DNA from: an archaeon
Lineage (GTDB): Archaea > AGJL01 > Methanococci > Methanococcales > Methanocaldococcaceae
Assembly (NCBI GenBank): GCA_024278985.1
Contig: JAJRSC010000021.1
Location: 1-43,765, forward strand
Direction: 5' to 3'
DNA: 43,765 nucleotides
In this document: one piece after another, positions 16,539 through 25,895 of the stretch
Layout of the letters: each line of letters begins with the position of its first letter
Position numbering within the stretch: the stretch's first letter is position 1
The notes under the pieces: model-generated
Told to the model about the DNA's origin: nothing
The model's database searches: none
Seen by the model: the letters and a program-made list of their open reading frames with translations, nothing else
Made by a program: the position numbers and the translations under genes

Positions 16539-17396
16539 TTATCCCTTATAAACTTCCTCTATTATCTTTTTTATTTTATCCTTATCTTTTAAGCCATCAA
16601 TCCATTTTTTAGGAACTTTATTATAATAACTTCCTGCCAAAGCTCCATAAATACTGGCTAATGTATCAGTATCTCCACCTGCATTTATTGCCTTAATCAT
16701 TCCTTCCTCAAAGTTGTCAGTTAATATAAATGTAGCTATAGCAGAGGGAACAACTTGAAGAGTTGAAACTCCTGTACCAAAATAATCATAAGCTTCATCA
16801 ACATTATTAAAATCTTCTATTTTTAGCAACAACTTAGAAAATTTGTAACTAATATTTTCAATAAATTTACAACATCCAATTATATCCTTTTCTTCTTTAT
16901 ATATTATATAAGAAATAGCCAAAGCCCCTGCAATAGCAATATTGTTATTGTGGGTTATTTTAGATGATTTAATAACTTCTCTCTTTATTGTATTCAAATC
17001 ATTATAATAAAGTGGAATAGGATATATTCTCATTGCTGCTCCACAACTCTCACTATCTAAACCAGAAAAATCTCCTCTCATAAGTTTCATTATTGCCTTT
17101 AAAGAGGTATAACCTATATCTGGAGGATTAGTTTTAAACCACTCTATTAAATTTTTTGCAAATTTATTTAAATTAACACCATTCTTCTCCAAACTTTTCA
17201 TTAGGCAAATAGCCTGCTCTGTGTCATCAGTCCATTCACCTTTTTTTAGTTTTCCTGCTAAATAATTTTTAGGTTCAACATAATCAACAACTTTTCCATA
17301 TAGGAAAAGTATTTCATCTTTAGAAAGGTTTTCTGTTGGCATACCCAATGCATCTCCAACAACAGCTCCAAAAATTGTACTATATATTTTATCCAT
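16539..17396 (-). CDS. ADP-ribosylglycohydrolase family protein
   Basis: 285-residue member of the ADP-ribosylglycohydrolase (DraG/ARH) family, which removes ADP-ribose from modified proteins or cleaves related compounds. The two-metal site is intact: GDALGMPTE near the N-terminus, EWTDDTEQA (the DDT/S motif) and [18 protein letters not shown] (the GGDTD motif). In this frame a GTG at 17405 is possible. However, the GTGAT there is the ribosome site for ATG 17396, which gives the family's usual [18 protein letters not shown] start. It lies between serA (two bases) and the M24 peptidase gene, in a minus-strand run of close genes. The natural target is unknown. Confidence 0.9.
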   Translation of the reverse strand: MDKIYSTIFGAVVGDALGMPTENLSKDEILFLYGKVVDYVEPKNYLAGKLKKGEWTDDTEQAICLMKSLEKNGVNLNKFAKNLIEWFKTNPPDIGYTSLKAIMKLMRGDFSGLDSESCGAAMRIYPIPLYYNDLNTIKREVIKSSKITHNNNIAIAGALAISYIIYKEEKDIIGCCKFIENISYKFSKLLLKIEDFNNVDEAYDYFGTGVSTLQVVPSAIATFILTDNFEEGMIKAINAGGDTDTLASIYGALAGSYYNKVPKKWIDGLKDKDKIKKIIEEVYKG

Positions 17397-17406
17397 AAAA
17401 ATCACT

Positions 17407-18384
17407 TTAATACTCTGGAATTGGTAAGCTGGTTAATCTTTTAAAACCATTCTTTTTTATAAGATATAAATCTTCTATTCTAACTCCAAATTTATTTTTG
17501 AAGTATAAACCTGGCTCTATAGTAATAACCATATTCTCCTTTAATATATAATCTTCCCTAAAAAATGGTTTTTCATGAACTTCCAACCCAACACCATGTC
17601 CTAAAGAATGGATAAAATATTTTTCATATTTCCCAAAAAAATTTCTTACAATCCTCTCCAAATCTTTAGTAGATACTCCTTCCCTTAAATTATCTTCAGC
17701 TAAAAGTTTAGCCTCATAAACTATATTATATATCTTAATTTTCTCCTTATCATTATCTAAAATATACGTTCTTGTTATGTCAGAACAATAACCTCTATAG
17801 TTTGCCCCAGCATCTATTAAAAGAATATTTTTAATAGTTCTATTTTCAGGAAGTGCATGAGGCAATGATGTTTTTTTATCAGATATTACTATTGTATCAA
17901 ATGCAGGTTTTAAAGAGTTGTTTATCTTTAAATTATATTCAATCTTAGCACAGACATTAATCTCATTATCATAAGTATCAATATCTTTTATTGCCTTATC
18001 CACAATATTAGCAGATTTTTTTATCTTTTTAATCTCATCCTTATCTTTTATTAATCTAAGTTCTTCTATTTTTTTAGAGATTATTTTATAGTTGTTAAGA
18101 TGTTCTAAAAATCTTATTGGAAGACTTTCCTCAACACCCTCAGCATCTTTAAAAATTTCTTTCCAACTTTTGAACTCCTTAACTTCTATATTACTATAGT
18201 TCTCAGCTAAGTCTTTATCCAACTTTCCAACATATAAGTATGGCTTATCTTCAAATACTAAGACACAAAAAGAAGGAAAATAATCTTCTAAAAAATAGTT
18301 TATATTTTCTTTTTTTAAAATAACTGATTTTTTTATATTCTCAGTTTCCATATACTCTAAGAATTTTTTAATTTTCCTATTCAT
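17407..18384 (-). CDS. pepQ: M24 family Xaa-Pro peptidase
   Basis: 325-residue metallopeptidase of family M24 (pita-bread fold), probably an Xaa-Pro dipeptidase. The metal ligands are all present: D in [12 protein letters not shown], the second D in SDITRTY, H in [14 protein letters not shown] in ITIEPGLYF and E in [17 protein letters not shown] carries the additional substrate histidine. A short N-terminal creatinase-like domain (about residues 1-115) precedes the catalytic one. It is cytoplasmic and acts in peptide turnover. It is separated by ten bases from the adjoining genes' frames and sits in the same minus-strand run as argB and tgtA. The substrate preference is inferred from the family. 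Confidence 0.9.
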   Translation of the reverse strand: MNRKIKKFLEYMETENIKKSVILKKENINYFLEDYFPSFCVLVFEDKPYLYVGKLDKDLAENYSNIEVKEFKSWKEIFKDAEGVEESLPIRFLEHLNNYKIISKKIEELRLIKDKDEIKKIKKSANIVDKAIKDIDTYDNEINVCAKIEYNLKINNSLKPAFDTIVISDKKTSLPHALPENRTIKNILLIDAGANYRGYCSDITRTYILDNDKEKIKIYNIVYEAKLLAEDNLREGVSTKDLERIVRNFFGKYEKYFIHSLGHGVGLEVHEKPFFREDYILKENMVITIEPGLYFKNKFGVRIEDLYLIKKNGFKRLTSLPIPEY

Positions 18385-18397
18385 AATATTATCCCTT

Positions 18398-19435
18398 CTA
18401 AATTATTGATAATTTAATTGCCTTATAGGGGCAGGATTCATAACAACAGTAGCATTTTATACATTTTTTAGTTATTTTATAATCTTCAGTTATAGCCTTA
18501 ACTGGACACACTTTTCTACAAATCCCACATTTCTTACATTTTTTATTTATTATTTTTGGTTTATAAGATAATAAATCAAATGACAATCTAACTAAAAAAG
18601 AAGGTAATGGTAATTTAGAGGTCAAAGGTTTTTTAAACTTAACAGGTTTAATCTCTTTATAGTTGTATATTTTTCCATTCTCAATAATTATTAAATCATT
18701 AAAATTTTTTAATAATTTATTAGTTAAAATCTTCTCTGGGTTGTAGTTAATATAATATGTTGCAAAATAATCAACTGCAACTGGATTTTTTGATGCTATA
18801 ACAATTCCCAAATTTTTAGGTTTTCCAGCAGATGGACCATTTCCTTCCAATCCAACAACTCCATCCATTACTGTTAAAATAGGCTTTTGAGATAAAAATT
18901 TATAATATTCTACCAAAAATTTACAAAAATCCTCTTCTGCAGGAAAATGTTTATGAATAACCCCCTTTAATCCACCTGGAATAATACCATAAAGATTTTT
19001 AACTGCTCCGGTAAATTTTGTTAAAACATGTGTTTTAAGTTTAGGTAAATTAACAATATAATCCACATTAAAAAATGTCTTAGGGATTAAAACTTCAACA
19101 TCTTTTATAACAACTTTCTTACTTTTATCCTTCTCAAAAGGATAATATTTAACTTTAAACTTTTTACAAACCTCCTCTATTCCAGAAACTTTAAAAGCTT
19201 TTTCTGTATGATATGCTGAAGAATCAGCAACAATTATCTCATCAACCTTATCTACTAAATACTCAATAACCCACTCTAAAAATTTTGGATGGGTAGTTAC
19301 AGCTCTTTCAGGTGGAAAAGCTCCTAAAATATTAGGTTTTATTAAGACTTTACCTTCTACATTCTTTAAAATATTATCTAAAAAATTTTTATTTAAATTA
19401 TCATATGTTTTATTTCTTTCAATAAAAACCTTCAT
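18398..19435 (-). CDS. DUF362 protein with C-terminal 2[4Fe-4S] ferredoxin domain
   Basis: 345 residues. The first 270 form a DUF362 domain, with LIKPNILGAFPPERAVTTHP, IVADSSAYHT, LPKLKTHVLTKFTGAVKNLYG and VMDGVVGLEGNGPSAG. Two ferredoxin motifs end the protein: CKKCGICRKVCPVKAI and CIKCYCCYESCPYKAI. DUF362-ferredoxin proteins are common in methanogens and clostridia. Their role is unsettled; an electron-transfer or cofactor-handling function is likely. The gene overlaps argB by four bases, so the two are translated from one message. The link to arginine synthesis is not obvious. Confidence 0.87.
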   Translation of the reverse strand: MKVFIERNKTYDNLNKNFLDNILKNVEGKVLIKPNILGAFPPERAVTTHPKFLEWVIEYLVDKVDEIIVADSSAYHTEKAFKVSGIEEVCKKFKVKYYPFEKDKSKKVVIKDVEVLIPKTFFNVDYIVNLPKLKTHVLTKFTGAVKNLYGIIPGGLKGVIHKHFPAEEDFCKFLVEYYKFLSQKPILTVMDGVVGLEGNGPSAGKPKNLGIVIASKNPVAVDYFATYYINYNPEKILTNKLLKNFNDLIIIENGKIYNYKEIKPVKFKKPLTSKLPLPSFLVRLSFDLLSYKPKIINKKCKKCGICRKVCPVKAITEDYKITKKCIKCYCCYESCPYKAIKLSII

Positions 19436-20310
19436 TCTTTCACAATCATAGTTCCAATACCTTCCTCAGTAAAAACCTCTAAGAGAAGAGCATGAGGTAT
19501 TTTTCCATTTATAATATGTACTGCTTTAACACCCTTTTCTAAGGCATTTATTGCAGCCTCTGCTTTAGGAATCATTCCACCAGTAATAATTTCAGAATTA
19601 ATAAGTTCTTTAAGTTCCTCAACTGTTAATTTTTTAAATAGTGTATTTTTATCATTTGGGTTTTCCATAATTCCATCTACATCAGTAATTAATATTAATT
19701 TTTCAGCCTTTAATGCCCCAGCAATATCTCCTGCAACTGTATCTGCATTTAAATTATAGGCTTCTCCTTTTTCATCTATACCAATTGGAGATATAACTGG
19801 AATATAATTATTATTTATTAGTATATCTAAAAGTTCAGTGTTTATTAAAACTGTTTCTCCAACTCTACCCAAATCAACCTCAATATTTTCTCCTTTATCA
19901 TTTTTTATAAACTTTTTCTTTTTCTTAGCTAATATAATTCTCCCAGATTTTCCTGATAATCCAACAGCTTTACCTCCAAATTTGGATATTTTTGAAACAA
20001 TTTCACCATTTATTTTTCCAGCTAAAACCATCTCAACAATATTTAATGTTTCTTCATCTGTAACTCTTAAACCATGTATAAATTCTGGCTTTTTCCCCAT
20101 TTTTTCCATTGCCTTATTAATTTCTGGACCTCCTCCATGAACTATAACAGGATTTATTCCAACATATTTTAATAAAACTATATCCTGAGCTGTCCAATTT
20201 TTTGCTTCTTTGTTAATCATTGCATGTCCTCCATACTTAATAACAAATATTTTATTGTGGAACTTTTGAATATATGGAAGAGCCTCTAACAGTATTTTAG
20301 CTTTTTCCAT
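19432..20310 (-). CDS. argB: Acetylglutamate kinase
   Basis: Phosphorylates N-acetylglutamate, the second step of arginine synthesis. The 292-residue amino acid kinase shows KYGGHAM near residue 24, VIVHGGGPEINKAM, the NAG-binding segment LRVTDEETLNIVEMVLAGKIN (given in part), GLSGKSG, LNADTVAGDIAGALKA and TDVDGIM. The C-terminus contains GGMIPKAEAA. The length is typical. Its product pathway leads to arginine, the substrate of PdaD in the polyamine operon at 25 kb. It overlaps the DUF362 gene downstream by four bases and starts three bases after tgtA. Confidence 0.95.
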   Translation of the reverse strand: MEKAKILLEALPYIQKFHNKIFVIKYGGHAMINKEAKNWTAQDIVLLKYVGINPVIVHGGGPEINKAMEKMGKKPEFIHGLRVTDEETLNIVEMVLAGKINGEIVSKISKFGGKAVGLSGKSGRIILAKKKKKFIKNDKGENIEVDLGRVGETVLINTELLDILINNNYIPVISPIGIDEKGEAYNLNADTVAGDIAGALKAEKLILITDVDGIMENPNDKNTLFKKLTVEELKELINSEIITGGMIPKAEAAINALEKGVKAVHIINGKIPHALLLEVFTEEGIGTMIVKE

Positions 20311-20313
20311 TTT

Positions 20314-22236
20314 CTACCCTCCTTTTATTCCTCCTCTAATCTTAACTGCTAAACCAGAATCAAATTCTAAAAGTTCTCTACTATTTAATATAGATGTTCC
20401 ATAAGCTAATAATTCATCATCCTTATTTACTACTAAAACCTCATCATATGGGTAAATATTAGGATAACAATCAACTACAAACTTAGCAAATACATTTCTA
20501 CCTTTTTTAGCAAATTCTTCAGCCTCTTCACTAATAACAACCCTATATTTTGGAAAATCTAAATAATCCCATAGTAATTTAGCCCCTTCTTTTGTAGGAA
20601 TTAAAAAGTTATCATAACTTCTAACTGAAAATACAAGTTTATCCTCTAAATACACATATCTCAATCTACCTGTGTTTTTACTTCTCTCAACCTTAAATTC
20701 TAAGTCAATATCTACTCCATACTGATATTGTAGCATCTTTCTTATTCTATAACTATCTGAATTAAACTCTTTACTTTTGAAATAGTTAATATAATAGTTG
20801 TATGTAGTTATATCCAATATCTTCTCTTCTCCAATTTTATTTTTAAGCCAGTTTAAAAAATCTTTTTGGAAATCCTTATCATATTCAAATTCATAAAGTT
20901 CTGGATATTCATGTTGAGATAAAGGATAAACAGTATCTATATAGTAAGGAATATAACCAAAAAATGGATGTTTTATAAGAATATCTACATCAGTCTCAAC
21001 AACATTTAAGTTTTCACTGTAAGGTCTTTCAATATTTTTATTGATATCTGTTATATACACTTTATTATATTTTAATCTCTTTAATCTCTTTTTATGTCTA
21101 TACACCTCTGGCCTAAATCTTGATTCATAGCCAGAGTAAAAGAAGGCTGATTTTTTTGTTATAGGGTCAAATTTTTCAATAAATGATATATACTTTCTAA
21201 CTGTTCTATAAGCCTCTAAGAGTTTTGGATGACATCTAACTCTTTCCTCAACTAATTCCCACAATGAGTTTTCTCTTATTGCTTCTTTAATTCTTTTCAT
21301 TTCTTCAAATGTTACATATAAATTATGCTCAGCCAATAAACTTTCTCTATCTTTTTTCTCTAAACTTAACAATTCTTTAGGAGTATATGATGAACAGACA
21401 GGACAAGAACATGGAAATTCTTTAAGTTCCTCTAAGTGTAGAGTTCCAGTTTCTGTTAGGTATCTATCATCCTTAGCATATAAAGCATAGGCAGCAGAAT
21501 CAAATAAATCACAACCCAATAAAACAGCTAATGAAAAAAACATAGGATGCCCACAACCAAATAAATGAACTGGTTTATTAGTTGGTAAATACATTTTAGA
21601 GTTTAATATAATTTCTACAACATCCTTATATCTATACTCTTCCATTAAAGGAACAACTGCACCAATTGGATAGATATCAAAATTTAGACTACTCATCTCT
21701 TTAGCAGATAATTGTCTTAAATCTAAGAATGTAGACCCCTGAATAGTTCCATTTAATAATAAATTTATTTTTTTTTCTTCTCTTAATTTTATTGCCTCTT
21801 TAGCTCTTTTTAATGTCTCTTCTAAATCTTTCTCAGCTTTTTCTCTTTCAACATCTGGAGGAGTAGGAATATCTAAAATAGTCCCAACATCTACCCCTAT
21901 TTTATCCTGAAATAGTAATATCTCATCTGGTTTTACATCAATGTCTCCATATACTCCTAATTGATAGGAACCACTATCAGTAACAATAATCCCATCAAAT
22001 CCTATTAAGTTATGTACTCCTTCTTTTAGAGCTATCTCTCTGAGTTCTTCATTTTTGTAAATTATATAGGAGTTTGTAATAATAATCTTAGTAAATTTTT
22101 TGATTATTTTTATAGGAACTATTTGTTTTTTAGGATTTGGATGAACAACTGGCATTATTGTTGGCATTTCCAATTCTTTATTTTTTATTTTTATAGTTGC
22201 TATTTTTCCTAAACCATCTCTATCTTTTATGTTCAT
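20314..22236 (-). CDS. tgtA: Archaeal tRNA-guanine(15) transglycosylase
   Basis: Replaces guanine-15 in the D-loop of tRNA with preQ0, the first tRNA step of archaeosine synthesis. The 640-residue protein has the TIM-barrel catalytic domain first: VHPNPKKQIVP, the catalytic aspartate in TDSGSYQLGVYGD, and the second aspartate in FGCGHPMFFSLAVLLGCDLFDSA. The zinc site FPCSCPVCSSY with its later histidine (LLAEHNLY) follows. C-terminal ArcTGT-specific domains come next, ending in a PUA domain (about 560-640: YRVVISEEAEEFAKKG, GGIKGG) that binds the acceptor stem. Its length matches archaeal enzymes, which are far longer than bacterial Tgt. It heads the minus-strand run toward argB. Confidence 0.95.
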   Translation of the reverse strand: MNIKDRDGLGKIATIKIKNKELEMPTIMPVVHPNPKKQIVPIKIIKKFTKIIITNSYIIYKNEELREIALKEGVHNLIGFDGIIVTDSGSYQLGVYGDIDVKPDEILLFQDKIGVDVGTILDIPTPPDVEREKAEKDLEETLKRAKEAIKLREEKKINLLLNGTIQGSTFLDLRQLSAKEMSSLNFDIYPIGAVVPLMEEYRYKDVVEIILNSKMYLPTNKPVHLFGCGHPMFFSLAVLLGCDLFDSAAYALYAKDDRYLTETGTLHLEELKEFPCSCPVCSSYTPKELLSLEKKDRESLLAEHNLYVTFEEMKRIKEAIRENSLWELVEERVRCHPKLLEAYRTVRKYISFIEKFDPITKKSAFFYSGYESRFRPEVYRHKKRLKRLKYNKVYITDINKNIERPYSENLNVVETDVDILIKHPFFGYIPYYIDTVYPLSQHEYPELYEFEYDKDFQKDFLNWLKNKIGEEKILDITTYNYYINYFKSKEFNSDSYRIRKMLQYQYGVDIDLEFKVERSKNTGRLRYVYLEDKLVFSVRSYDNFLIPTKEGAKLLWDYLDFPKYRVVISEEAEEFAKKGRNVFAKFVVDCYPNIYPYDEVLVVNKDDELLAYGTSILNSRELLEFDSGLAVKIRGGIKGG

Positions 22237-22456
22237 TCCCTATCAACCTGTAAAATGTTTTTTACCTAATTATTTAAAGGTTCATTATTAATTAATGTTA
22301 TTTTTATATTAACTAACTTCAATTAAAGAAAATTTTAAATTATTTAAAATCAATTGTAATTATACTATAAAAATGCTAAAGGTATTTATGATATAAATAG
22401 AAAAATTTATTATATAGTAATAACAATTTTCTAAAAGTTATTACTAAGGTGGGACT
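22237..22456. promoter_or_regulatory. Divergent intergenic region with 9-bp inverted repeat
   Basis: A 220-base AT-rich region between tgtA and a 63-residue gene. AGTAATAAC (22416-22424) and its exact reverse complement GTTATTACT (22437-22445) flank 12 bases. A TATA-like AAAAATTTATTATAT lies directly upstream (22401-22415), which puts the repeat over the expected transcription start. GGTGGG follows it as ribosome site for ATG 22457. It looks like an operator, or a 5' hairpin, for the small gene. The rest shows only A/T tracts. Confidence 0.55.
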
Positions 22457-22648
22457 ATGGATGATATAGATAAGAGAGCAATTGAGTTGTTGGTAAATGC
22501 TCCATTGTTAGATGATAAAGAACTAAAAAATGTTATTAGAATATTAAAAAAGTTGGCAAGAGCAAAAAAAAGAAATTCAAATATAAAAAAATCTATTAAT
22601 GATATTCTTGATTACTGGGCAAAAATGGCATATGAAGTTACTATTTAA
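22457..22648 (+). CDS. Small helical protein of unknown function
   Basis: 63 residues, highly charged and predicted helical throughout: an acidic start (MDDIDKRAIELLVNAP), then a lysine/arginine-rich middle (KKLARAKKRNSNIKKS) and an aromatic end (DYWAKMAYEV). No cysteine, signal peptide or membrane segment. GGTGGG lies before the ATG, which makes it a credible gene despite its size. The only plus-strand gene in a 9-kb minus-strand region, it stands alone behind an inverted repeat that overlaps its likely transcription start. A small DNA- or RNA-binding or accessory protein would fit its charge, but no family is recognised. Confidence 0.65.
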   Translation: MDDIDKRAIELLVNAPLLDDKELKNVIRILKKLARAKKRNSNIKKSINDILDYWAKMAYEVTI

Positions 22649-22662
22649 TATTATGTTATTAT

Positions 22663-24012
22663 TTAATCTTTAATTTTCTCCTTTATTGTTTTAATTGTAT
22701 TTTCAACAATTTGAGGAGCTAAACCAATATATGTATTGTAATCCATTAGTTTATTTATTTCCTTCTCACTTAAGTATTTTCTAATTTCTTCATTTTCTAA
22801 TAATACCTCTTTTAAGTGTTTATTTTCATTATATGCTTTCATTGCACAATCTCTAACTAATTTATATGCTGTCTGTCTGCCAATTTTTTTGGCAAGTTCT
22901 ATCATAACTCTCTCAGCCATTATTAAACCTTTTGTAAGTTCAAGGTTTCTTTTACATGCTTCTTTATTTACTTTAAGTTTTTTTATTCCTTTTATAGATA
23001 AATTTAAAATATGGTCTGTTAAAACACATACCTCTGCAAATATACACCTTTCTGATGATGAATTTGTTAAATCTCTCTCTTCCCATAGTGGAATATTATC
23101 AAGCTCAGCAATAACTAAAGATTTTATAACTCTTGACAAACCACATATTTGTTCAAAAGTTATAGGATTTCTCTTATGGGGCATTGTTGAAGAACCAACT
23201 TGTTTTTTATAATCAAACTCTTCCTCTAATTCTGCTATCTCTGTTCTTTGTAAGTTCCTAACTGTTACACCTATTTTATTTAAAGTTTGGGCAATTAATG
23301 CCATAAAATTAATAAATTCTGCATGTCTATCTCTTTGAATAACTTGATTAGTTATTAAATCAGGTTCTAAACCAAGAATTTCAGCAACCTTTTTATGAAC
23401 TTCTAAACCTTTCTCACCCATAGCAGCACATGTTCCAACAGCACCAGTCATTTTAGAAACAAGAACTCTTTTTTTTAGTTCTTCCAATCTTTCAAGATGT
23501 CTATATATTTCAGATGCCCAAAGGGCAAATCTCATTCCATATGTTGTGGGAATTGCATGCTGTCCATGAGTTCTTCCTACACAAACAGTATATTTATGTT
23601 CCTCAGCTTTCTCTAATAAGATTTTTAAAAGTTCCTTTAATCTCTTCTCAATTAACTCCAAAGTTTCTTTAATTAGTAGAGAGTTGGATGTATCAACAAT
23701 ATCGTTTGAAGTAGCCCCAAAATGAACATACTCCCTAGCATCTCCACACACTTCTGCTAAAGCTCTAACTAATGCCATAACATCATGTTTTATTTCTTTT
23801 TCAATTTCTTTTATTCTCTCTACAGAAACATATTTAATTGATGCCTTCTTATATATAATTTCAGATGCTTCTTTTGGAATTATTCCAAGTTCTCCCTGTG
23901 CCTTTGCCAATGCACCCTCAACCTTTAGCATCTTATCTATCTTATTTTTTTCATCCCAGATTTTTTTCATTTCTTCAGTTCCATATCTATAATCTATTGG
24001 ATGTACTATCAA
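22663..24012 (-). CDS. purB: Adenylosuccinate lyase
   Basis: Cleaves SAICAR and adenylosuccinate in purine synthesis. The 449-residue protein shows the fumarase-superfamily blocks in order: YVHFGATSNDIVDT near residue 95, GRTHGQHAIPTTYG with the catalytic histidine, and the signature loop GSSTMPHKRNP with the catalytic serine. The start MIVHPIDYRYGTEEMKKIW is typical of archaeal PurB. GGTGAAA precedes the ATG, which lies 11 bases after the ABC ATPase gene. It converges with the 63-residue gene. Confidence 0.95.
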   Translation of the reverse strand: MIVHPIDYRYGTEEMKKIWDEKNKIDKMLKVEGALAKAQGELGIIPKEASEIIYKKASIKYVSVERIKEIEKEIKHDVMALVRALAEVCGDAREYVHFGATSNDIVDTSNSLLIKETLELIEKRLKELLKILLEKAEEHKYTVCVGRTHGQHAIPTTYGMRFALWASEIYRHLERLEELKKRVLVSKMTGAVGTCAAMGEKGLEVHKKVAEILGLEPDLITNQVIQRDRHAEFINFMALIAQTLNKIGVTVRNLQRTEIAELEEEFDYKKQVGSSTMPHKRNPITFEQICGLSRVIKSLVIAELDNIPLWEERDLTNSSSERCIFAEVCVLTDHILNLSIKGIKKLKVNKEACKRNLELTKGLIMAERVMIELAKKIGRQTAYKLVRDCAMKAYNENKHLKEVLLENEEIRKYLSEKEINKLMDYNTYIGLAPQIVENTIKTIKEKIKD

Positions 24013-24023
24013 AGTTTCACCTT

Positions 24024-24791
24024 TTAAATTAGTTCTAAAAATATATCCTCAAGGGAATATTTAACTTCATATTTAACTACTTTTTCAGGCATCTCTCTTA
24101 AAATATTTATAGCTTCATTTTTATTAACTTCCTTTTTTAAGATTTTTCCATTATCAAGAATCTCAATATATACCTTTTCTCTGAATTTTAATTTTCCATA
24201 ATAAACAATATTCCCCTCTTTTAATATAGCCACTCTATCACATACCTTTTCTACATGCTCTAATCTATGAGATGAGATAATAATAGATTTATCTTTTTTA
24301 AGTTCATTAATTATATCAAGTAGAACTCTAACATTAACTACATCTAACCCAGAAAAAGGTTCATCTAATATAACTATATCAGGATTCTTAATTAATGAAA
24401 TGATAATTTGAACTTTCTGTTGGTTACCCTTAGAAAGTTCTTTTATCTTATAATCTAAATATTTATTTAGGTTTAATCTATCAATCCAATGTAATATTTC
24501 ATCAAAAGATACCTCAGCAAGCTCACAAAAAAATTTTAATATTGATTTAACAGTTTCCTCTTTATATAAACCCCTCTCTTCAGGAAGATATCCGACAGTT
24601 CCATAAATATTAACAATTCCATCATAATCTTTTATAATTCCTGCCAAAATTCTTAAAGTTGTTGTTTTACCTGCTCCATTATGTCCTAAAAAAGCAAAGA
24701 CTTCACCTTTATAAACTTCAAAAGATATATTATTTAGAACCTTTTTATTCCCAAAATATTTAGTTAAATTTTTTACTTCAACCATTAACAT
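24024..24791 (-). CDS. ABC transporter ATP-binding protein (NatA/CcmA-type), orphan
   Basis: About 255 residues. Walker A is GHNGAGKTTT, the signature is LSKGNQQK and Walker B is IVILDEPFSGLD, followed by the switch histidine in ISSHRLEH. A C-terminal extension of 60 residues (FREKVYIEI, LEDIFLELI) resembles that of NatA-type ATPases that pair with ABC-2 permeases. No permease gene is next to it on either side, so its partner must be elsewhere. The frame opens at ATG 24824, but GGTGA lies five bases before ATG 24791, giving MLMVEVKNLTKYFG. I take that start. The substrate is unknown. Confidence 0.87.
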   Translation of the reverse strand: MLMVEVKNLTKYFGNKKVLNNISFEVYKGEVFAFLGHNGAGKTTTLRILAGIIKDYDGIVNIYGTVGYLPEERGLYKEETVKSILKFFCELAEVSFDEILHWIDRLNLNKYLDYKIKELSKGNQQKVQIIISLIKNPDIVILDEPFSGLDVVNVRVLLDIINELKKDKSIIISSHRLEHVEKVCDRVAILKEGNIVYYGKLKFREKVYIEILDNGKILKKEVNKNEAINILREMPEKVVKYEVKYSLEDIFLELI

Positions 24792-25020
24792 TATTTCACC
24801 AAATCTAAAACTAAAAAAGCCCATAAATTTTTTGTAAAAATTTGTAAAATCTGATAATTTCTTATTTTTATTTGAAATACTATAAAATATTTGTTATTTT
24901 TACTACCTAATATTTTAAATATGAGTATTTTATAGTTATGATAAAAATCTTATGAGTTATTTATATATTAATAGTTAATTTTTGATAATATAATAATAAT
25001 CTGGAAAATCTGGAGGAGAA
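24792..25020. promoter_or_regulatory. Promoter region of the polyamine operon
   Basis: An AT-rich region between the ABC ATPase gene and pdaD. A TATA-like TTATTTATATATTAATAG lies near 24957-24974, about 50 bases before ATG 25021, which is the expected spacing for the operon promoter. GGAGGAG at 25011-25017 is the ribosome site. I see no riboswitch-like GC-rich structure. A loose direct repeat (ATGAGT followed by TTTATA, near 24921 and 24952) is too weak to call. Confidence 0.5.
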
Positions 25021-25527
25021 ATGATGAATGGGCTGAATTTTATGGAAAAATTGCCAAACACAGTTTCTTTAACAGCAGGTAGTGGAGAAGGAGAAACAGA
25101 GTTAAATGCCTTTGATAGAGCTTTATTAAATGCAGGAGTTGGAAATATCAACCTTATTAAAATTAGTAGTATTATGCCTCCAAGAGCTGAAATAACACCT
25201 CTCCCAAAAATTCCCATGGGTTCATTAGTTCCTGTTGCATATGGAGCAATAATTAGCGAAGAACCTGGAGAGTTAATATCTGCAGCAGTTTCTGTTGCTG
25301 TTCCTAAGGATGAAAATTTATGTGGATTAATAATGGAATTTAGTGGAAAATGTTCCAAAAAAGAAGCTGAAAAGAAAGTTAGAGATATGGCTAAATATGG
25401 ATTTGAAATGAGAGGTTGGGAAATTAAAAAAATTGAAAGTATTGCAGTTGAGCATATAGTTGAAAAAATTGGTTGTGCCTTTGCAGGAGTAGTTTTATGG
25501 TATAAAAATAAAGAGGTGATAAGATGA
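25021..25527 (+). CDS. pdaD: Pyruvoyl-dependent arginine decarboxylase
   Basis: Decarboxylates arginine to agmatine, the first step of polyamine synthesis. The 168-residue proenzyme cleaves itself between two serines, S49 and S50 in [13 protein letters not shown], to give beta and alpha chains with an N-terminal pyruvoyl group on alpha. Other family segments are [20 protein letters not shown] at the start, [15 protein letters not shown], and [16 protein letters not shown]. Two ATG codons (25021 and 25024) follow GGAGGAG, and either may be used. It overlaps speD by four bases and leads the operon speD-speE-speB-mfnD-dys. Confidence 0.95.
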   Translation: MMNGLNFMEKLPNTVSLTAGSGEGETELNAFDRALLNAGVGNINLIKISSIMPPRAEITPLPKIPMGSLVPVAYGAIISEEPGELISAAVSVAVPKDENLCGLIMEFSGKCSKKEAEKKVRDMAKYGFEMRGWEIKKIESIAVEHIVEKIGCAFAGVVLWYKNKEVIR

Positions 25528-25895
25528 TAAGATATTTAGGAAAACACATTATCTTAGAATTATGGGGATGTGATAACAAAGCATTAGATGATGAAGAAGG
25601 AATTGGAAAAATGTTAAATGACTGTGTTAACGCATGTGGTGCAACATTAATTTGTACAAAAACACATAAATTTTCACCACAAGGAGTTACAGGTGTTGCA
25701 GTTTTAGCAGAGAGCCATATATCAATCCACACCTGGCCAGAGTTAGGTTATGCGGCTATGGATATCTTTACCTGTGGAGAACATGTTGAACCAATAAAAG
25801 CAGTACCAATAATAAAAGAGTTCTTAAAGCCAAAACATATTGAAATATTAGATTTAAAAAGAGGTATAAGAATAGAGGAGGGGGATAAAATTTGA
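25524..25895 (+). CDS. speD: S-adenosylmethionine decarboxylase proenzyme
   Basis: Makes decarboxylated SAM, the aminopropyl donor for spermidine. A 123-residue class 1B pyruvoyl enzyme that self-cleaves between E63 and S64 in [13 protein letters not shown]69 (processing) and C84 in FTCG (catalytic acid) are present. The substrate comes from the SAM synthetase at 3163-4377. GAGGTGAT precedes the ATG, which overlaps pdaD by four bases. Its own stop overlaps the TTG start of speE. Confidence 0.95.
   Translation: MIRYLGKHIILELWGCDNKALDDEEGIGKMLNDCVNACGATLICTKTHKFSPQGVTGVAVLAESHISIHTWPELGYAAMDIFTCGEHVEPIKAVPIIKEFLKPKHIEILDLKRGIRIEEGDKI

Noticed and set aside
25021-25042. Second C/D box sRNA at the pdaD start (ATGATGA followed by CTGA)
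   Set aside because: Only five bases separate the two boxes, there are no C'/D' boxes or terminal stem, and the sequence is the start of the PdaD reading frame.
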